Assembly (NCBI RefSeq): GCF_002878395.1
Contig: NC_061121.1
Span: 133,427,186 to 133,491,185, forward strand
Direction of reading: 5' to 3'
DNA length: 64,000 nt
DNA from: Capsicum annuum
Lineage: Eukaryota; Streptophyta; Magnoliopsida; Solanales; Solanaceae
Each line of letters opens with the position of its first letter. Within the stretch, counting starts at the first letter, position 1. A program made the position numbers and the translations under genes. The notes beneath the pieces are model-generated. The model saw only the letters and a program-made list of their open reading frames with translations. It ran no database searches and was not told the origin of the DNA. Below are positions 1 to 10,795 of the stretch, one piece after another.

Positions 1-2514
1 AATACTCTGTTCAAACGACCTCAATACTAGAATTCTCAACACAATCCCATTCTGACAACTAGTCTAACAAAGCCTCTACTAATCCATAAACTAGAGAGTC
101 ATTGGGACAGGTCCTCAACTAACTTGAAATGAACTGAAAGTAATAACAGTCTCTCAAATATGGAAGTGTTTGAAGATAGGTCCTCGAACCATGAGGACTC
201 ACCACTATAGGAATGTAGACACAGGTACTCGAAAGTCACTGACGAGGCGGGACTAAGCACCTGAACCTACATTATAAAACAATGTAGCTCATAGACGTAT
301 ATATGGATCAGTACTTGGGAATGTACTGAGTATGTGGGGGTGCATGCATTTATATAAATCAACACCAATACTATTTAATCAAATAATCCATATAATAAGT
401 AATGACTCACATGGGTTGAATAAGTATAAAATATAAAGCTCATGAATCATGTAGAATGGGGCATGCAACACAAATCTCGTAAGTCATCATAGTTTAACTT
501 TGAAATCGGTAATCTTCTTTTATTCTCATTACCCATAGGCTAAAGGAAACTTTAAACAATACATTCAACTCATTCATATGTCTCATGGAGAGTAAAACTT
601 CTTTAATGCTCAAGAACTCATAACTCTTTTGAACTCAAGTACTTGAAATTCGGAATCATATAACTTTGAAACATACTTGAAGGCATTTCATTCACTTTAG
701 GAAAAATACTCATATCAAGGGAAAATACTTTAGTCTTAAGGAAATAATTTATCTCAAAGCTTTAGCTTTAAGGGAGGTTCTCTTAACCAATATAAACCAT
801 GTGAGCTACATAGAGTCCAACGTTTCGTCCTCCTAAGGAAGAGACCCCACGTTGGGGAGGGGTGTCATACTCTTGCCAGAGAGTATAACCTTAATTCAGT
901 TATCATTTATCTCAGCCTCGGGCCTAATATCTCGGCCTTAGGCCCAAAAATTATCTCGGCCTCAGGCCCAACCTATGGTGGCATGTAGTTCTGGGGTAAC
1001 AAACCGTAGCAACTTACCCAACTCAGTGCTAAATACTACTCCCCCTTAGATTATCTCGCTCATCTCATGAAAATCCAATTTAAAATAATCTCATGGTTCA
1101 TCAAGAACTCAACAATCGAATCTGTAATCTCATGTAGTGAAGTGGATTTCAAAACTCCATGACCATTAGGTCAAAACATTTCTCAATAATCTCAGAATAC
1201 TCAAATGATGGGTGCTTATAGAACAAAAGTTCATAAAATTGCAAGTCTCAAGTAGGGATCAATAACCCTTAATTCAATCTCAAGTTAAAACTCATCACAT
1301 GGATAATAGATAGCATATCAATTCATAACTCATATAGAAATCTGAAAATTTCAGCAATTTATCTCAAAATCTCAACATACTCATATGCTTCAATACTCAT
1401 TCATTTAACTATTAAGTTCTCAAGGATTAAAATCATGGGGTATAGACCTAACTGAAATTTCTCAAGAAAACATGTGAAAATCATACCATTAGACTCTCAA
1501 TACATGGGAAACATCAAAATATTGCAATCAATAATAATGGGTGAAAAACCCTAATTCAAATTCATGTAAAATCTCATAGATTGTAGAAAATTATAGTTTA
1601 AATAAATATTTGGGCACAAGGGTGGTAGGATTACCATTGTTCAAAACCCCACATACCTTAGATTATGAAATTGTATGAACAAGCTTAATTTAAACTCTTC
1701 TTCTTACTCTTAAGAGAGGGTTCTTGCAACCTTTGAACTTAGGGACCTTAAATCTCAACTCAATTTGTAGAATCTATGGTGAGTTCTTAGATTTCTTGAA
1801 GAAGGGTTTTAGATTTGCTCTTAAGGGAGAAACTCTAGCCTTTGGATGTTTTGGGAGATAATGAGGCTATCAAGTTCATTTGGAATATATCTGAGGGTTA
1901 AAAGGGAAAAGACCCAAAAGTCCCTTTTAAAAAGGACTTAAAAATACTGAACGGGGTCTGTGACTGCCGGAGCAATGGTTCGTCGCAAGTCCGATGGTCC
2001 GTTGGGACGTCCGTCGCACGATGACCAAAAGAGGGACATACTTAATCAATGTGACGGTCGTATCAACGGCCTTTCATTGGTCCGATGATCCATCGGATCA
2101 TCCGTTGCATGATGGCCAGGATGAGACCACACTGCCTTAGTGGTGACGGTCCGTCGCAGCCTTGACGGTCCGTCGTCCTGGCCGTCTCACTGGGGCCAGG
2201 AAAGGGAGTTACTGCCTTGGTTGCAACGTACCGAGCGATGGTCCGTCGGATCATTCGTCGCACCTGGGCGGTTGCGACAACTCTCGATAAAATAGCCATA
2301 ACTTCTCACCCCGATATAGGATTTGGACGAAAATGGTATCGTTGGAAAGCTAATTCAATTCTCTACATGGAAAAATGTCAAGTTTAAGAAAATTCTATAT
2401 GGTTTAAATACCAATCACTTGGGAAGTCACTTCATAATCTTTTAGGGCCAGAATTACACTTTGCTTGACACACTCTAAGGCTCAGACTACGAGGGAACTT
2501 TGCGGGATCTTATA
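1..2514 (-). repeat. 3' LTR of element A (outer end beyond the window)
   Basis: This matches the other LTR copy from 9390 onward, for example around 25-110 against 9405-9490 and around 480-560 against 860 bases further in. Its inner end, cttata at 2509-2514, is a decayed form of the ttaca terminus seen in elements B and C and lies directly against the polypurine tract. By alignment about 160 bp of its outer end lie left of the window, giving an LTR of roughly 2.7 kb. No gene is seen in it. Confidence 0.9.
1960..2290 (-). repeat. GC-rich near-palindromic motif cluster in LTR A
   Basis: The 11-mer GACGGTCCGTC, five-base complementary arms around one central base, occurs at 2145-2155 and 2164-2174. 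Variants such as gatggtccgttgg, gacgtccgtcgc and gatggtccgtcgg fill the rest of the block. The cluster stands out from the AT-rich LTR around it and lies about 220-550 bp from the minus-strand LTR start. A regulatory role is possible but not shown. Confidence 0.7.
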
Positions 2515-2529
2515 ATATCTCCCCCTTAG
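2515..2529 (-). other. Polypurine tract of element A
   Basis: The plus strand reads atatctcccccttag, so the minus strand is a purine run (CTAAGGGGGAGATAT) immediately upstream of the 3' LTR. This is the expected plus-strand priming site for reverse transcription. Confidence 0.8.
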
Positions 2530-2624
2530 AAACATTCATCTTCGAATGTAACTAGTTAGAGTAGGAACACAGGAAAACAGAGTACAAATAGCTGAAGCAA
2601 TTTGTTAAACGGTTCAAAATCTCT

Positions 2625-4173
2625 CTAAACTCTTGAATACCTTAGAGATTGCAAGAACTCATGCCAGAATGGATATAGAGCTAAACTATAGATTAGAAAG
2701 GCTGAATTAAGGAAGAATAATACCTTCGGATTGGTCAGAACTCGCAGAAAAAAGGTGCGAGCACTTGACTCGCATGTCTCTTCTGCCTCCCAAGTAGCTC
2801 CCTCAACTGACTGGTTCCACCACAAAACTTTAACTAAGGGAACCTCTTTGTTCCTTAGTCTATGGATCCGAAAATCTAGGATCTCAATAGGAATCTCATC
2901 GAATGAAAGACTATTCTGAATATCAGTACTCTTTAAGGAATCTACTACAATAGAATCACCAATATGTTTTTTAAGCATGGAGACATGAATAATAGGATGA
3001 ACAGCTGACAACACTATGGGTAACTCAACCTCGTAGGCTACTTTACCAACACGGCTCAAAACTCTATATGGGCCAACACTCTATATGGGCCAACATAACG
3101 GGGACTAAGCTTTCCTTTTTTACCAAATCTCTTCACCCCTTTCATGGGTGAAATCTTCAAGTACACCAAATCACCTACTTTAAACTCAAGATCTCTTCTC
3201 CTCGCATCGGCATACGACTTTTGACAACTCTGATTTGTCTTTAACCTCTCTCTAATTAACTTAACTTTCTCCATAACTTCAAATACTACATAAGGCCCAA
3301 TCATGGCAGCTTCACCCACTTCAAACCAACCTATGGGAGATCTACATCTCCTACCATACAAGGCCTCAAATAGTGTTATCCCAATGCTAGCATGGTAACT
3401 ATTATTATAGGCGAACTCTATCAATGGCAAATGCTCATCCCAACTACCTTTGAAATCAAGAACACACACCCTCAACATATTTTCCAGGGTCTGAATGGTC
3501 CTCTCTGCCTAACCATCTATCTACGGATGAAAAGCGGAACTCCAAGGAACTTGGGTATTAAGACCCTGCTGAAATACCTTTCAAAACTGAGAAGTAAATT
3601 GAGAACCCCTATCCGAAATGATAGATTAGGGAACTCCATCTAGCCTGACTAACTCCTGGATATACAATCTAGCATAATCCTCCACTGTATAAGATGTATG
3701 CACAGGCAAGAAGTGCGCAAACTTAGTCAGCCTATCTACAACAACCCAAATAGAATTGTGATGACAACGCAAAAGAGGTAACCCTATCACGAAGTCCACA
3801 TTCACCAACTCCCACTCCTAAGTGGATATACTAAATTCTTGCATCACACCACCAGGTCTTTGGTGTTCTACCTTAACCTGTTGGCACATTGCACATTTGC
3901 TAAAAACTCAGCTATATCCTTCTTCATACTATTCCATCAATAGATTTCCCACAAGTTACGGTACATCTTGGTAGTGCCGGGATAAATAAAATGTCGCATG
4001 CCATGCACTTCATCTATAATCCTCTGCCTCAGATCATCAACACATGGAATGCACAATCTATCTTGGAATCTCAACACGCCATCTCCCCCTTGGGAGAAAA
4101 CCTCTACTTTTTGGTTCTTAACTATCTCCTTCAGTCTAACCAAACTAGGATCTCCTCCTTGCTTCTCCTTCAC
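2625..4173 (-). pseudogene. Element A integrase and chromodomain region
   Basis: This is the C-terminal part of a gypsy Pol polyprotein, which inserts the cDNA into chromatin. The reading begins near 4173 with a zinc-binding-like segment (HGMRHFIYPGTTKMYR). The integrase core follows at about 3800-3480, with VDFVIGLP (first Asp), SDRGSQFTS (second Asp) and an AERTIQTLE segment (Glu). Then come FGKKGKLSPRYVGPYRV and a chromodomain at about 2760-2900 with WWNQSVEGATWEAEE. Stops interrupt it, for example before SIISDRGSQ and in the segment near 3510, and 3062-3090 carries a short tandem duplication of the ctctatatgggccaaca sequence. All three catalytic positions are recognisable but the frame is broken. 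Confidence 0.9.
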
Positions 4174-4860
4174 TCCAAAACTAAAGAGGATTTGGAACTA
4201 CTCTGCACCAAAGTACTTACCTCAGCTGAATCAAGCAACCTAACACCCAATCTAGCTAGATAATGCACATCACGGGCTAACTCTTTCTTACCTTTCTCTA
4301 CATGAGCAACACTACTCATAGACAATCTACTAAGGGCATCAGCCACTACATAGGCCTTTCCCAGGTGATACAACACACTCATATCATAGTCTTTTAACAA
4401 CTCTAACCACCTCCTCTACCTACGATTCAAATCCCTCTGAGTAAATACATACTGCAGGCACTTATGATCAGTAAACACATCAACATAAACACCATAAAGG
4501 TAGTGTCTCCAGATTTTCAAAGCAAAGACCACAGCTGCTAACTCAAGATCATGAGTTAGGTAATTCTTCTTATGCGGCTTTAAATGTCTAGAGGCATAGG
4601 CTATAACCTTACCTCTTTGAATCAACATACAACCCAAACTAATTCTAGAGGCATCATAATACACCATAAAACAACTTGTACTATCAGGGAAAGTCAACAC
4701 AGGGGATGAAGTAAGTCGAGTCTTCAACTCCTGAAAACTCTTCTCATAGGAATCTGACCACTGGAACTTAACTTTCTTTTGGGTCAACTGGGTCATGGGA
4801 GACGCAATAGATGAGAAACCTTTAACAAAATGGCGGTAGTATCCCACTAGGCCTAAGAAA
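4170..4860 (-). pseudogene. Element A RNase H domain and linker
   Basis: RNase H degrades the RNA strand of the RNA:DNA hybrid during retrotransposition. Visible motifs are [11 protein letters not shown] (first Asp), [19 protein letters not shown] (Glu), and [14 protein letters not shown] (Asp), followed by the linker LLKDYDMSVLYHLGKA and VVADALSRLSM. The domain reads without a stop from 4847 to 4416. A stop follows DLNRR, after which the frame continues from 4400 towards the integrase. Confidence 0.9.
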
Positions 4861-5846
4861 CTTCTAATGTCAGATGGAGAGATAGGTCTAGGCCAATTTC
4901 TTACAGCTTCTGTCTTTTGGGGACCAACTCTAATACCTTCGACTAAAACAATATGACCCAGAAAGGCTATAGACCTTCGCCAAAATTCATACTTACTGAA
5001 TTTGGCGAAAAACTAGTGACCTCTAAGAGTTTGCAAGACAATTCTAAGGCGATCTGCATGATCATGCTCACTGCAGAAGTAGACAAGGATTTCATCTATG
5101 AATACTATGACAAACATATCAAGATATTTCTTGAACACTCGATTCATGAGGTCCATAAAAGTTGTTGGGGCATTGGTTAGCCCAAAACACATGACTAAAA
5201 ACTTAAAGTGACCATAGCGGGTTTGGAAGGCTGTCTTTGGAATATCACATTCCCTCACTTTAAGTTGATGATAGCTGAATCTAAGGTCTATCTTGGAGAA
5301 ATAACTTGCACCTTGCAACTTATTAAACAGGTCATCAATTCTCAGAAGAAGATACTTATTTTTTACTGTGACCTTGTTAATTTGATGATATCACTGCACG
5401 TATATAAAGAACCATCTTTCTTTCACATGAATAGAACAGGTGCACCCCAAGGAGAAATAGTGGGCCTTATGAAACCTTTGTCTAAAAGATCTTTGAGTTG
5501 GTCTTTCAACTATTTAAGCTCTGCAAGTGCCATACGATATGGCGGAATAGAAATGGGACGAGTATCGGGAAGAAGGTCAATCCCAAATTCTATCTCTCTA
5601 TAGGGAGGTACCCTGGGATATCTTCCAAAAAAATATCTGGAAAATTATTGACAATTTTGACTGACTAAATAGTTGGAGCCTCAGACTTAGTGTCTTTGAC
5701 TCTAAATAGGTGATAGATACAATTCTTGGGTATTAGCTTTTTGTCTTTGAGATAGGAGATAAAATGACTCTTAGGAGATACCGAACTCCCGAACCACTCA
5801 AAAACTAGTTCATCAGGAAACTGAAACTTGACCACACGGGTATGAC
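4861..5846 (-). pseudogene. Element A reverse transcriptase, mutated catalytic box
   Basis: The RT palm is recognisable from [16 protein letters not shown] (first catalytic Asp) through [18 protein letters not shown]. The usual FIDD box reads FIDE here, so the second catalytic Asp is replaced. Upstream parts (MALAELK, KGFIRP and the KDGSL segment, about 5400-5540) contain stops. The region ends on the right at the hAT insertion, which separates it from the protease. It is non-functional by sequence. Confidence 0.88.
5839..5846. repeat. 8-bp target site duplication, left copy (ggtatgac)
   Basis: ggtatgac at 5839-5846 is repeated exactly at 7479-7486, flanking the hAT-type element. Removing one copy plus the element restores the alignment with element C (about 41995-42050). 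Confidence 0.92.
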
Positions 5847-6060
5847 TAGAGCTGGTAATTTTTGACCATATTCAAAAAATCAAACCATTTAGCCCACATA
5901 TAATAAGTTGGATCACTCATATTTTAGGTGGGTAAATATGGACTTAAATTTTTGTAAAAGCCTATAAAATTAATGGACAAAATGGGTAAAATATGAGTAC
6001 CCCTATAGAGACCCAGTTGCAAAAACTTGTGGACCATTTCTCAATTTTTCAGTGAATCTG

Positions 6061-6230
6061 TCCAAATTGACTTCTAGTTTTTCACAAAATAGCGATCTCT
6101 CCTCTTTGCTTTCCCATAGGTATGACTCCAAATTGACTCGGTTTCTCACAAAACAAAGATCTCTCCTCTTTGCTTCCTCATAGGGATGACTCTAAATTGA
6201 CTCCTGGTTTCTCACAAAACAACGATCTCA
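6061..6230 (+). repeat. About 65-bp direct repeat, nearly three copies, inside the hAT element
   Basis: Units begin at 6061, 6127 and 6191, each with a tcYaaattgact start, a tttctcacaaaac core and a gatctctcctctttgctt tract. They are pyrimidine-rich and could be part of a captured 5' UTR, or an amplification within the element. No coding potential is seen. Confidence 0.75.
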
Positions 6231-6678
6231 CAAAACCCTACTTCCAAATAGGGATGAGTCGATGATAAAACAAGATTTCTTGAGGTTCTTTAGTTGATGT
6301 GGGTTATAGATTTAGTGAATAGTAATGTGATTTAGTGATTCTTTGGAAGAAGAACATATACAAGTTCAGTACTTTCTTCAATTATTCATTCACTGAAGGT
6401 ATTATTTATTTTTTCTTACTATTTCTTAAATTTTAGTTTGCTCTTATTGCTAATTCTAAAAAAAGAAAACACAACAGATGGATCCTAAATTGAAACTCCT
6501 ATGAAACCCCTAATTTTTATCTATTTGGGAATCTAATTTGCATGGAATCTAATTTGGTTTACAGATGCCCCTTGTTCCCATCGAGACACTATAGCAATCT
6601 TCTCTTAATTTAGAAGTGGCATTATTGACGTGCAACAAATGACCTTGACCCTGATCTTCTTGTTAAAATATTTTGCAG

Positions 6679-6810
6679 GTAGTAATCACAAAATGTTATC
6701 ATATCTTCTGTAATCCATGCATCTAGAGAAATTTAGAGATCCATCATCTCAAGTGTCCTGCTAGTGGAACTGGTTTTGGGCAAAGCGATGTTCGTTATGT
6801 GAAAATCTGA
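6679..6810 (+). pseudogene. Captured last exon of a BRE1/HUB-type RING E3 ubiquitin ligase
   Basis: An acceptor-like attttgcag ends at 6678. The next 44 codons read VVITKCYHIFCNPCI, an in-frame TAG, RNLEIHHL, then KCPASGTGFGQSDVRYVKI and a TGA stop. The Cys/His spacing, the RNLEI linker and the VRYVKI end are those of the C-terminal RING of HUB1/HUB2 (BRE1-like) ligases, which monoubiquitinate histone H2B. This identification is from recalled family knowledge; no search was run. The TAG probably derives from CAG. One zinc-ligand Cys is Ser here (CPAS where CPAC is expected), so the copy is dead. It lies antisense to element A and inside a transposon, so it is a transduplicate and not the host gene. 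Confidence 0.85.
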
Positions 6811-7478
6811 CAAAAAATCAATCAGCAGCTTTGCTAAACATGTACATTTAACATGTTCTCTAAGGGTGTCATTCCATAAGCCTGTCATTGGTTCTTGTCT
6901 AAGTTCATGACTGAAGTGGATTATCCTGGTGATCGGTACTAGGAATGGAACTGGTGTTGAAATGACTAAATGGGGTGTTGGCTACAAAATTGATACATTT
7001 TGAACTGGTGTTATATTTCTTTAAGATTATTAAGAGTTAGTTTGGGACTGTGGGGGTTAATTTTTATTTGGTGTTGTATAGTGTTGTAGTGGGATGATAT
7101 TATTAAATAGATTAGATTAAACTGTTTCTCTTGTCTCATTTGATCCTCTATTTTTGCTTTTGTATGCAATTGAGTGTTTTATATAATGTTGTAGTGTGCT
7201 GAAAGTTTGGTTATTGTAGTGAATTGTGGCTATAGCTTTTATACCAGTGAATAGTTGTATGTATACTGGTACGAATTGTACAACTAGCAGTCCTTTCAAA
7301 GTTTCCTCCTTTTAGGCTAAGTGGAAAATGTGGGTTGAAACCATTTTTACCCAATCCATATTTGACCATATCCATATTTACCCATATTTATGTGGGCAGA
7401 TTGCAATCCAAACCATTTTTGCTCGATCCATATTTAACCCATCCAAATCCAATCCAATCCGCCCGTTTGGCACCCCTA

Positions 7479-7486
7479 GGTATGAC
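7479..7486. repeat. 8-bp target site duplication, right copy (ggtatgac)
   Basis: Exact match to 5839-5846, on the right side of the hAT-type element. Confidence 0.92.
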
Positions 7487-7790
7487 AGTCTATATATGCA
7501 TAACAAGAATGAAGCCAATCCATACCCAGAATAAGGTCAAAATCCATCATATCTAACTCTATCAAATCCATAAGTATGACTCTATAAAGAACAGTAACAA
7601 GACAATCTCTATACAATTCTTTAGCAACAACTGACTCCCCTACTGGTGTAGAAACTAGGAAGGGCTCAGAAATCTTTTCAGGACTCATTTTGAAATTCAC
7701 AGCTGGAAGTAGGGTCACATAAGAGAGACTTGACCCGAAGTCCAACAACACATAGACATCAAAGAAAAAGACATAGAGCATACCGGTAAC
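7487..7790 (-). pseudogene. Element A aspartic protease
   Basis: This is the retroviral-type protease that cuts the Gag-Pol polyprotein. The active-site region reads VLLDFGSSLSYVT; related elements here have DPG or DLG at this place. The later flap and C-terminal parts read LVSTPVGESVVAKELYRDC and MDFDLILGMDWLHSCY. The frame is open for about 100 codons and is then cut by the hAT insertion, with the remaining linker to RT continuing at 5838 and below. Confidence 0.88.
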
Positions 7791-9013
7791 AACATCAGGA
7801 AATTCCTCCTGCTCCTGATGGGATGGTAAGGTATTGAATCTGTTTTGGCGCTGACCGCCAGTAGTGCTAGATGAAGCGCCCTAAGTAGGGACGGGACGGG
7901 GTACAGGAGCTGGTGCACTAGCAGCCTGTGCCTGAGGTAGGGCATCTTTGTTCCCCTATCTAGCATGAGGACAATATCTAAGTCTATGGCCCTGCTTGCT
8001 ATAACCAAAATAGCCCCTCAAATCTATGAAATACTCACTGGGATGATCCCTACCACACTTAGCACAAGGAGGATAATGGGGCCTGTTACCAACATTGATC
8101 TACGACCTAGACATAAAAGACCTTCCCCCATGCTCCTATCTTCCTCTAGGCGCGGGAACACTAGCTGATGAAGGCGCTAGCATAGATGGACGTCTTTAAA
8201 ACTGAGGGCGGTTCCCTCCATGGAACCTAGGCTGGCTAAACTCATGCTGCTCAGATCTATCCCTCTTGTTACCCCTCACTCTATCTCTCCCTCTAATCTT
8301 ATCTGCCTCTATCTACTAGGTATGCATCATCAACCTAGCTAGATCCATATCCCTATGCAGCTTCGCAGTCCTACACTCCATCAGTACCAACCCAGAAAAA
8401 TAGGTCACGAACTTATTCATACTAGCTCGGGTGTCAGAAATCAAATCAGGAGCATACTTGGCTAACTGGTTGAACTTCAAGCAGTACTCCTTAAAAGTCA
8501 TGGAGCCCTACCTCAAGTTCATAAACTCCTAAAGCTTTGCCTCCCTCATCTCATGTAGAAAGAACTTGTCCAAGAATGCATCTTAGAACACTTACAAAGC
8601 CATAGGAGCAGCATTATCACCTCTACCCTTCCTCTATGATACAACTCAGTTATAAGCCATGTCCTTCAGCCTGTAGGACGCCAACTCAACACTTTCTCCC
8701 TCAGCAATATGCATCACTTGTGTGATCTATCTCAACTCCTTAAGGTACAACTGTGGGTCCTCATCTTTCTTAGACCCATAAAACTCTAGCAGATTCATCC
8801 GCATAAAATCACAATCCTAGCCGCAGCTATATCACCTCCCTGCTGATTAGAAACTATAGCCTGGTTATTGGCCCAAACATTGATGGTGACTGCTTGGGCT
8901 AATACCTGAAAGGTTGGCCAAAACTCAGCATGAGATACCGTCTCATTCAAAGGATCAACAGGTGGGGGTTGTTCATAATTTTTTCCATGGACATTCGCTC
9001 TTCGGAGAGGCAT
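7791..9013 (-). pseudogene. Element A gag with degenerate zinc knuckle
   Basis: Gag is the capsid and RNA-binding protein. The start codon is the ATG at 9013, giving MPLRRANVHGKNYEQPPP and then LNETVSHAEFWPTFQVLAQA. A frameshift near 8800 moves the frame to RIHDFMRMN-like sequence. The central Retrotrans_gag segment reads FKEYCLKFNQLAKYAPDLIS (8316-8501). The nucleocapsid part near 7960-8060 reads CAKCGRDHPSEYF and GYSKQGHRLRYC, where the first Cys of the CCHC knuckle appears lost. There are several stops, so it is a pseudogene. Confidence 0.87.
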
Positions 9014-9206
9014 TTTCTAAAATAGAAAATCACAAATTATTAGATGAGAGGGATAACTATAGGCACAATAGAATTTGAAAAAAGAAACAACTTTTTCCTA
9101 AAACGTCTTGTAGACTCTTTCTTACAGATATGGTGTGCTACACACCGATGATCAAGACTCTACTTAACATGGCTTTTCAAACTCTCTAGGAATCCTTAAA
9201 ACCATA

Positions 9207-9219
9207 GGCTCTGATACCA
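9207..9219 (-). other. Primer binding site, initiator tRNA-Met type
   Basis: The minus strand reads TGGTATCAGAGCC four bases inside the LTR end. This sequence is complementary to the 3' end of plant initiator tRNA-Met and is the common primer site of plant LTR elements. Confidence 0.9.
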
Positions 9220-9223
9220 AGTT

Positions 9224-10790
9224 TGTAACAACCCGAAATAGCCTCCCGGGACGTCATACAGTGCTTAAGGCTACAAGTATACCTATGGAAACCCTTTGAG
9301 CCTGCTTCTACTAATAATACTCATTTTGAGATGAAATAATTCAAACACTAGCATAGTCATATCATATGAAGGAACATATGGAGAAAATACTAAGTCCAAA
9401 TGACCACAATACTAAAATTCTCAACACAATCACAATCTGACAACTAGTCTGACAAAGCCTCTACTAATCCATAAACCAGAGAGTCGTTAGGATAGGTCCC
9501 CAGCTGACTCAAAATGAACTAAAAGTAATAAACTAGTCTCTCAAATACGGAAGTGTCAGAAGATAGGTCCTCAAATCATGAGGACTTACCACTATAGGAA
9601 TATAGACACAGGTACTCCCAAGTCACTGACGAGGCTAGTACTGAGCACCAAAACCTACATTATAAGACATATAGCACATAGACATATATATGGATCAGCA
9701 CTTGGGAATGTACTGAGTATGTGGGGGTGTATGTATTTATATAAAACAACATCAATACCCTTTAATCAAATCATCCATGCAATAAGTAATGACTCACATG
9801 GCTTGAATAAGTATATAATGTAAAGCTCATGAATCATGTAGAATGGGGCATACAACACAAATCTCGTGAGTCATCATAGTTTAACTTTGAAATCGGTAAT
9901 CTTCTCTTATTCTTAGTACCCATAGGCTAAAGGAAACTTTAAACAATACTTTGAACTCATTCATATGTCTCATAGAGAGTAAAACTTCTTTAATGCTTAA
10001 GAACTCATAACTCTTTTGAACTCAAGTACTTGAAATTCAGAATCATATAACTTTGAAACATACTTGAAGACATTTCATTCACTTTAGGAAAAATACTCAT
10101 ATCAAGGGAAAATACTTTAGTCTTAAGAAAATAATTTATCTCAAAGCTTTATTTTTAAGGGAGGTTCTCTTAACCAACATAAACCATGCGAGCTACATAA
10201 AGTCCAACATTTTGTCCTTCTAAGGAAAAGACCCCATGTTTGGGAGGAGTGTCATACTCTTACCAGGGAGTATAACCTCAATTCAGTAATCACTCATCTC
10301 GTCCTCGGGCCCAATATGTCTACCTTAGGCCCAAAAAATCATCTTTTCCTTAGGACCAACCAATGGTGGCACGTAGTTCTAGGGTAAGAAATCGCAGAAA
10401 CTTACCCAACTCGATGCTAAATACTACTCCCCCTTAGATTATCTCGCTCATCTCATGAAAATCCACTTTAAAATAATCTCATGATTTATCAATAACCCAA
10501 TAATCGAATCTGTAATCTCATGTAGTGAAGTGGATTTCAAAACTCCATGACCATTACGTCAAAATATTTCTCAATAATCTCAGAATACTCAAATCATGGG
10601 TGCTTATAGCACAAAATTTCATAAAATTGCAAGTCTCAAGTAGGGCTTAATAACCCATAATTCAATCTCAACTTAAATCTCATCAAATGTATAATAGATA
10701 GCATATTGATTCATAACTCATGTAGAAATCTAGAAATTTCAGCAATTTATCTCAAAATCTCAACATACTCATATCCTTCAATAGCTCAAA
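9224..10790 (-). repeat. 5' LTR of element A, truncated at the (AAC)n tract
   Basis: It begins tgtaacaacccg beside the primer binding site and aligns with the 3' LTR (1-1390 corresponds to about 9390-10780). The match ends abruptly near 10785-10795, where AAC-rich DNA starts. The part equivalent to about 1400-2514, with the GACGGTCCGTC cluster and outer end, is absent and does not reappear after the tract. Confidence 0.9.
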
Positions 10791-10795
10791 CATTT

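Larger units (their letters stand above)
5847..7478. mobile_element. Non-autonomous hAT-type (Pack-hAT) transposon inserted in element A
   Basis: The ends are imperfect inverted repeats: TAGAGCTGGTAA on the left and TAGGGGTGCCAA as the complement of the right end (8 of 12 identical). They are flanked by a perfect 8-bp duplication, the hAT hallmark. Subterminal copies of a gggtaaatatgg / ccatatttaccc type motif occur on both sides (about 5920-5990 and 7340-7440), as in plant hAT elements. No transposase is readable in its 1632 bp. The interior instead holds a pyrimidine-rich triplicated block (6061-6230), intron-like DNA and a captured terminal RING exon (6679-6810) with downstream UTR-like DNA. 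Confidence 0.9.
1..10790 (-). mobile_element. Ty3/gypsy chromovirus element A, degenerate, both outer ends missing
   Basis: Read on the minus strand the order is 5' LTR (truncated), primer binding site, gag with zinc knuckle, protease, RT, RNase H, integrase, chromodomain, polypurine tract and 3' LTR (cut by the window edge). This is the order of a Ty3/gypsy element with a C-terminal chromodomain. Positions 1-1390 are clearly homologous to about 9390-10780, which identifies the LTR pair. The coding part has many stops and frameshifts, so it cannot be autonomous. A hAT element (5847-7478) sits between the protease and RT parts. Neither outer end is visible, so no target duplication can be assessed. 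Confidence 0.93.

Noticed and set aside
2063..2299. Arg-rich 78-codon open frame on the minus strand
   Set aside because: It lies on the GACGGTCCGTC motif cluster inside LTR A. The Arg content reflects the repeated CpG-rich words.
6679..6810. RING exon as a functional host gene
   Set aside because: It has an in-frame stop, a missing zinc ligand and no upstream exons, and lies inside a transposon with a perfect target duplication.
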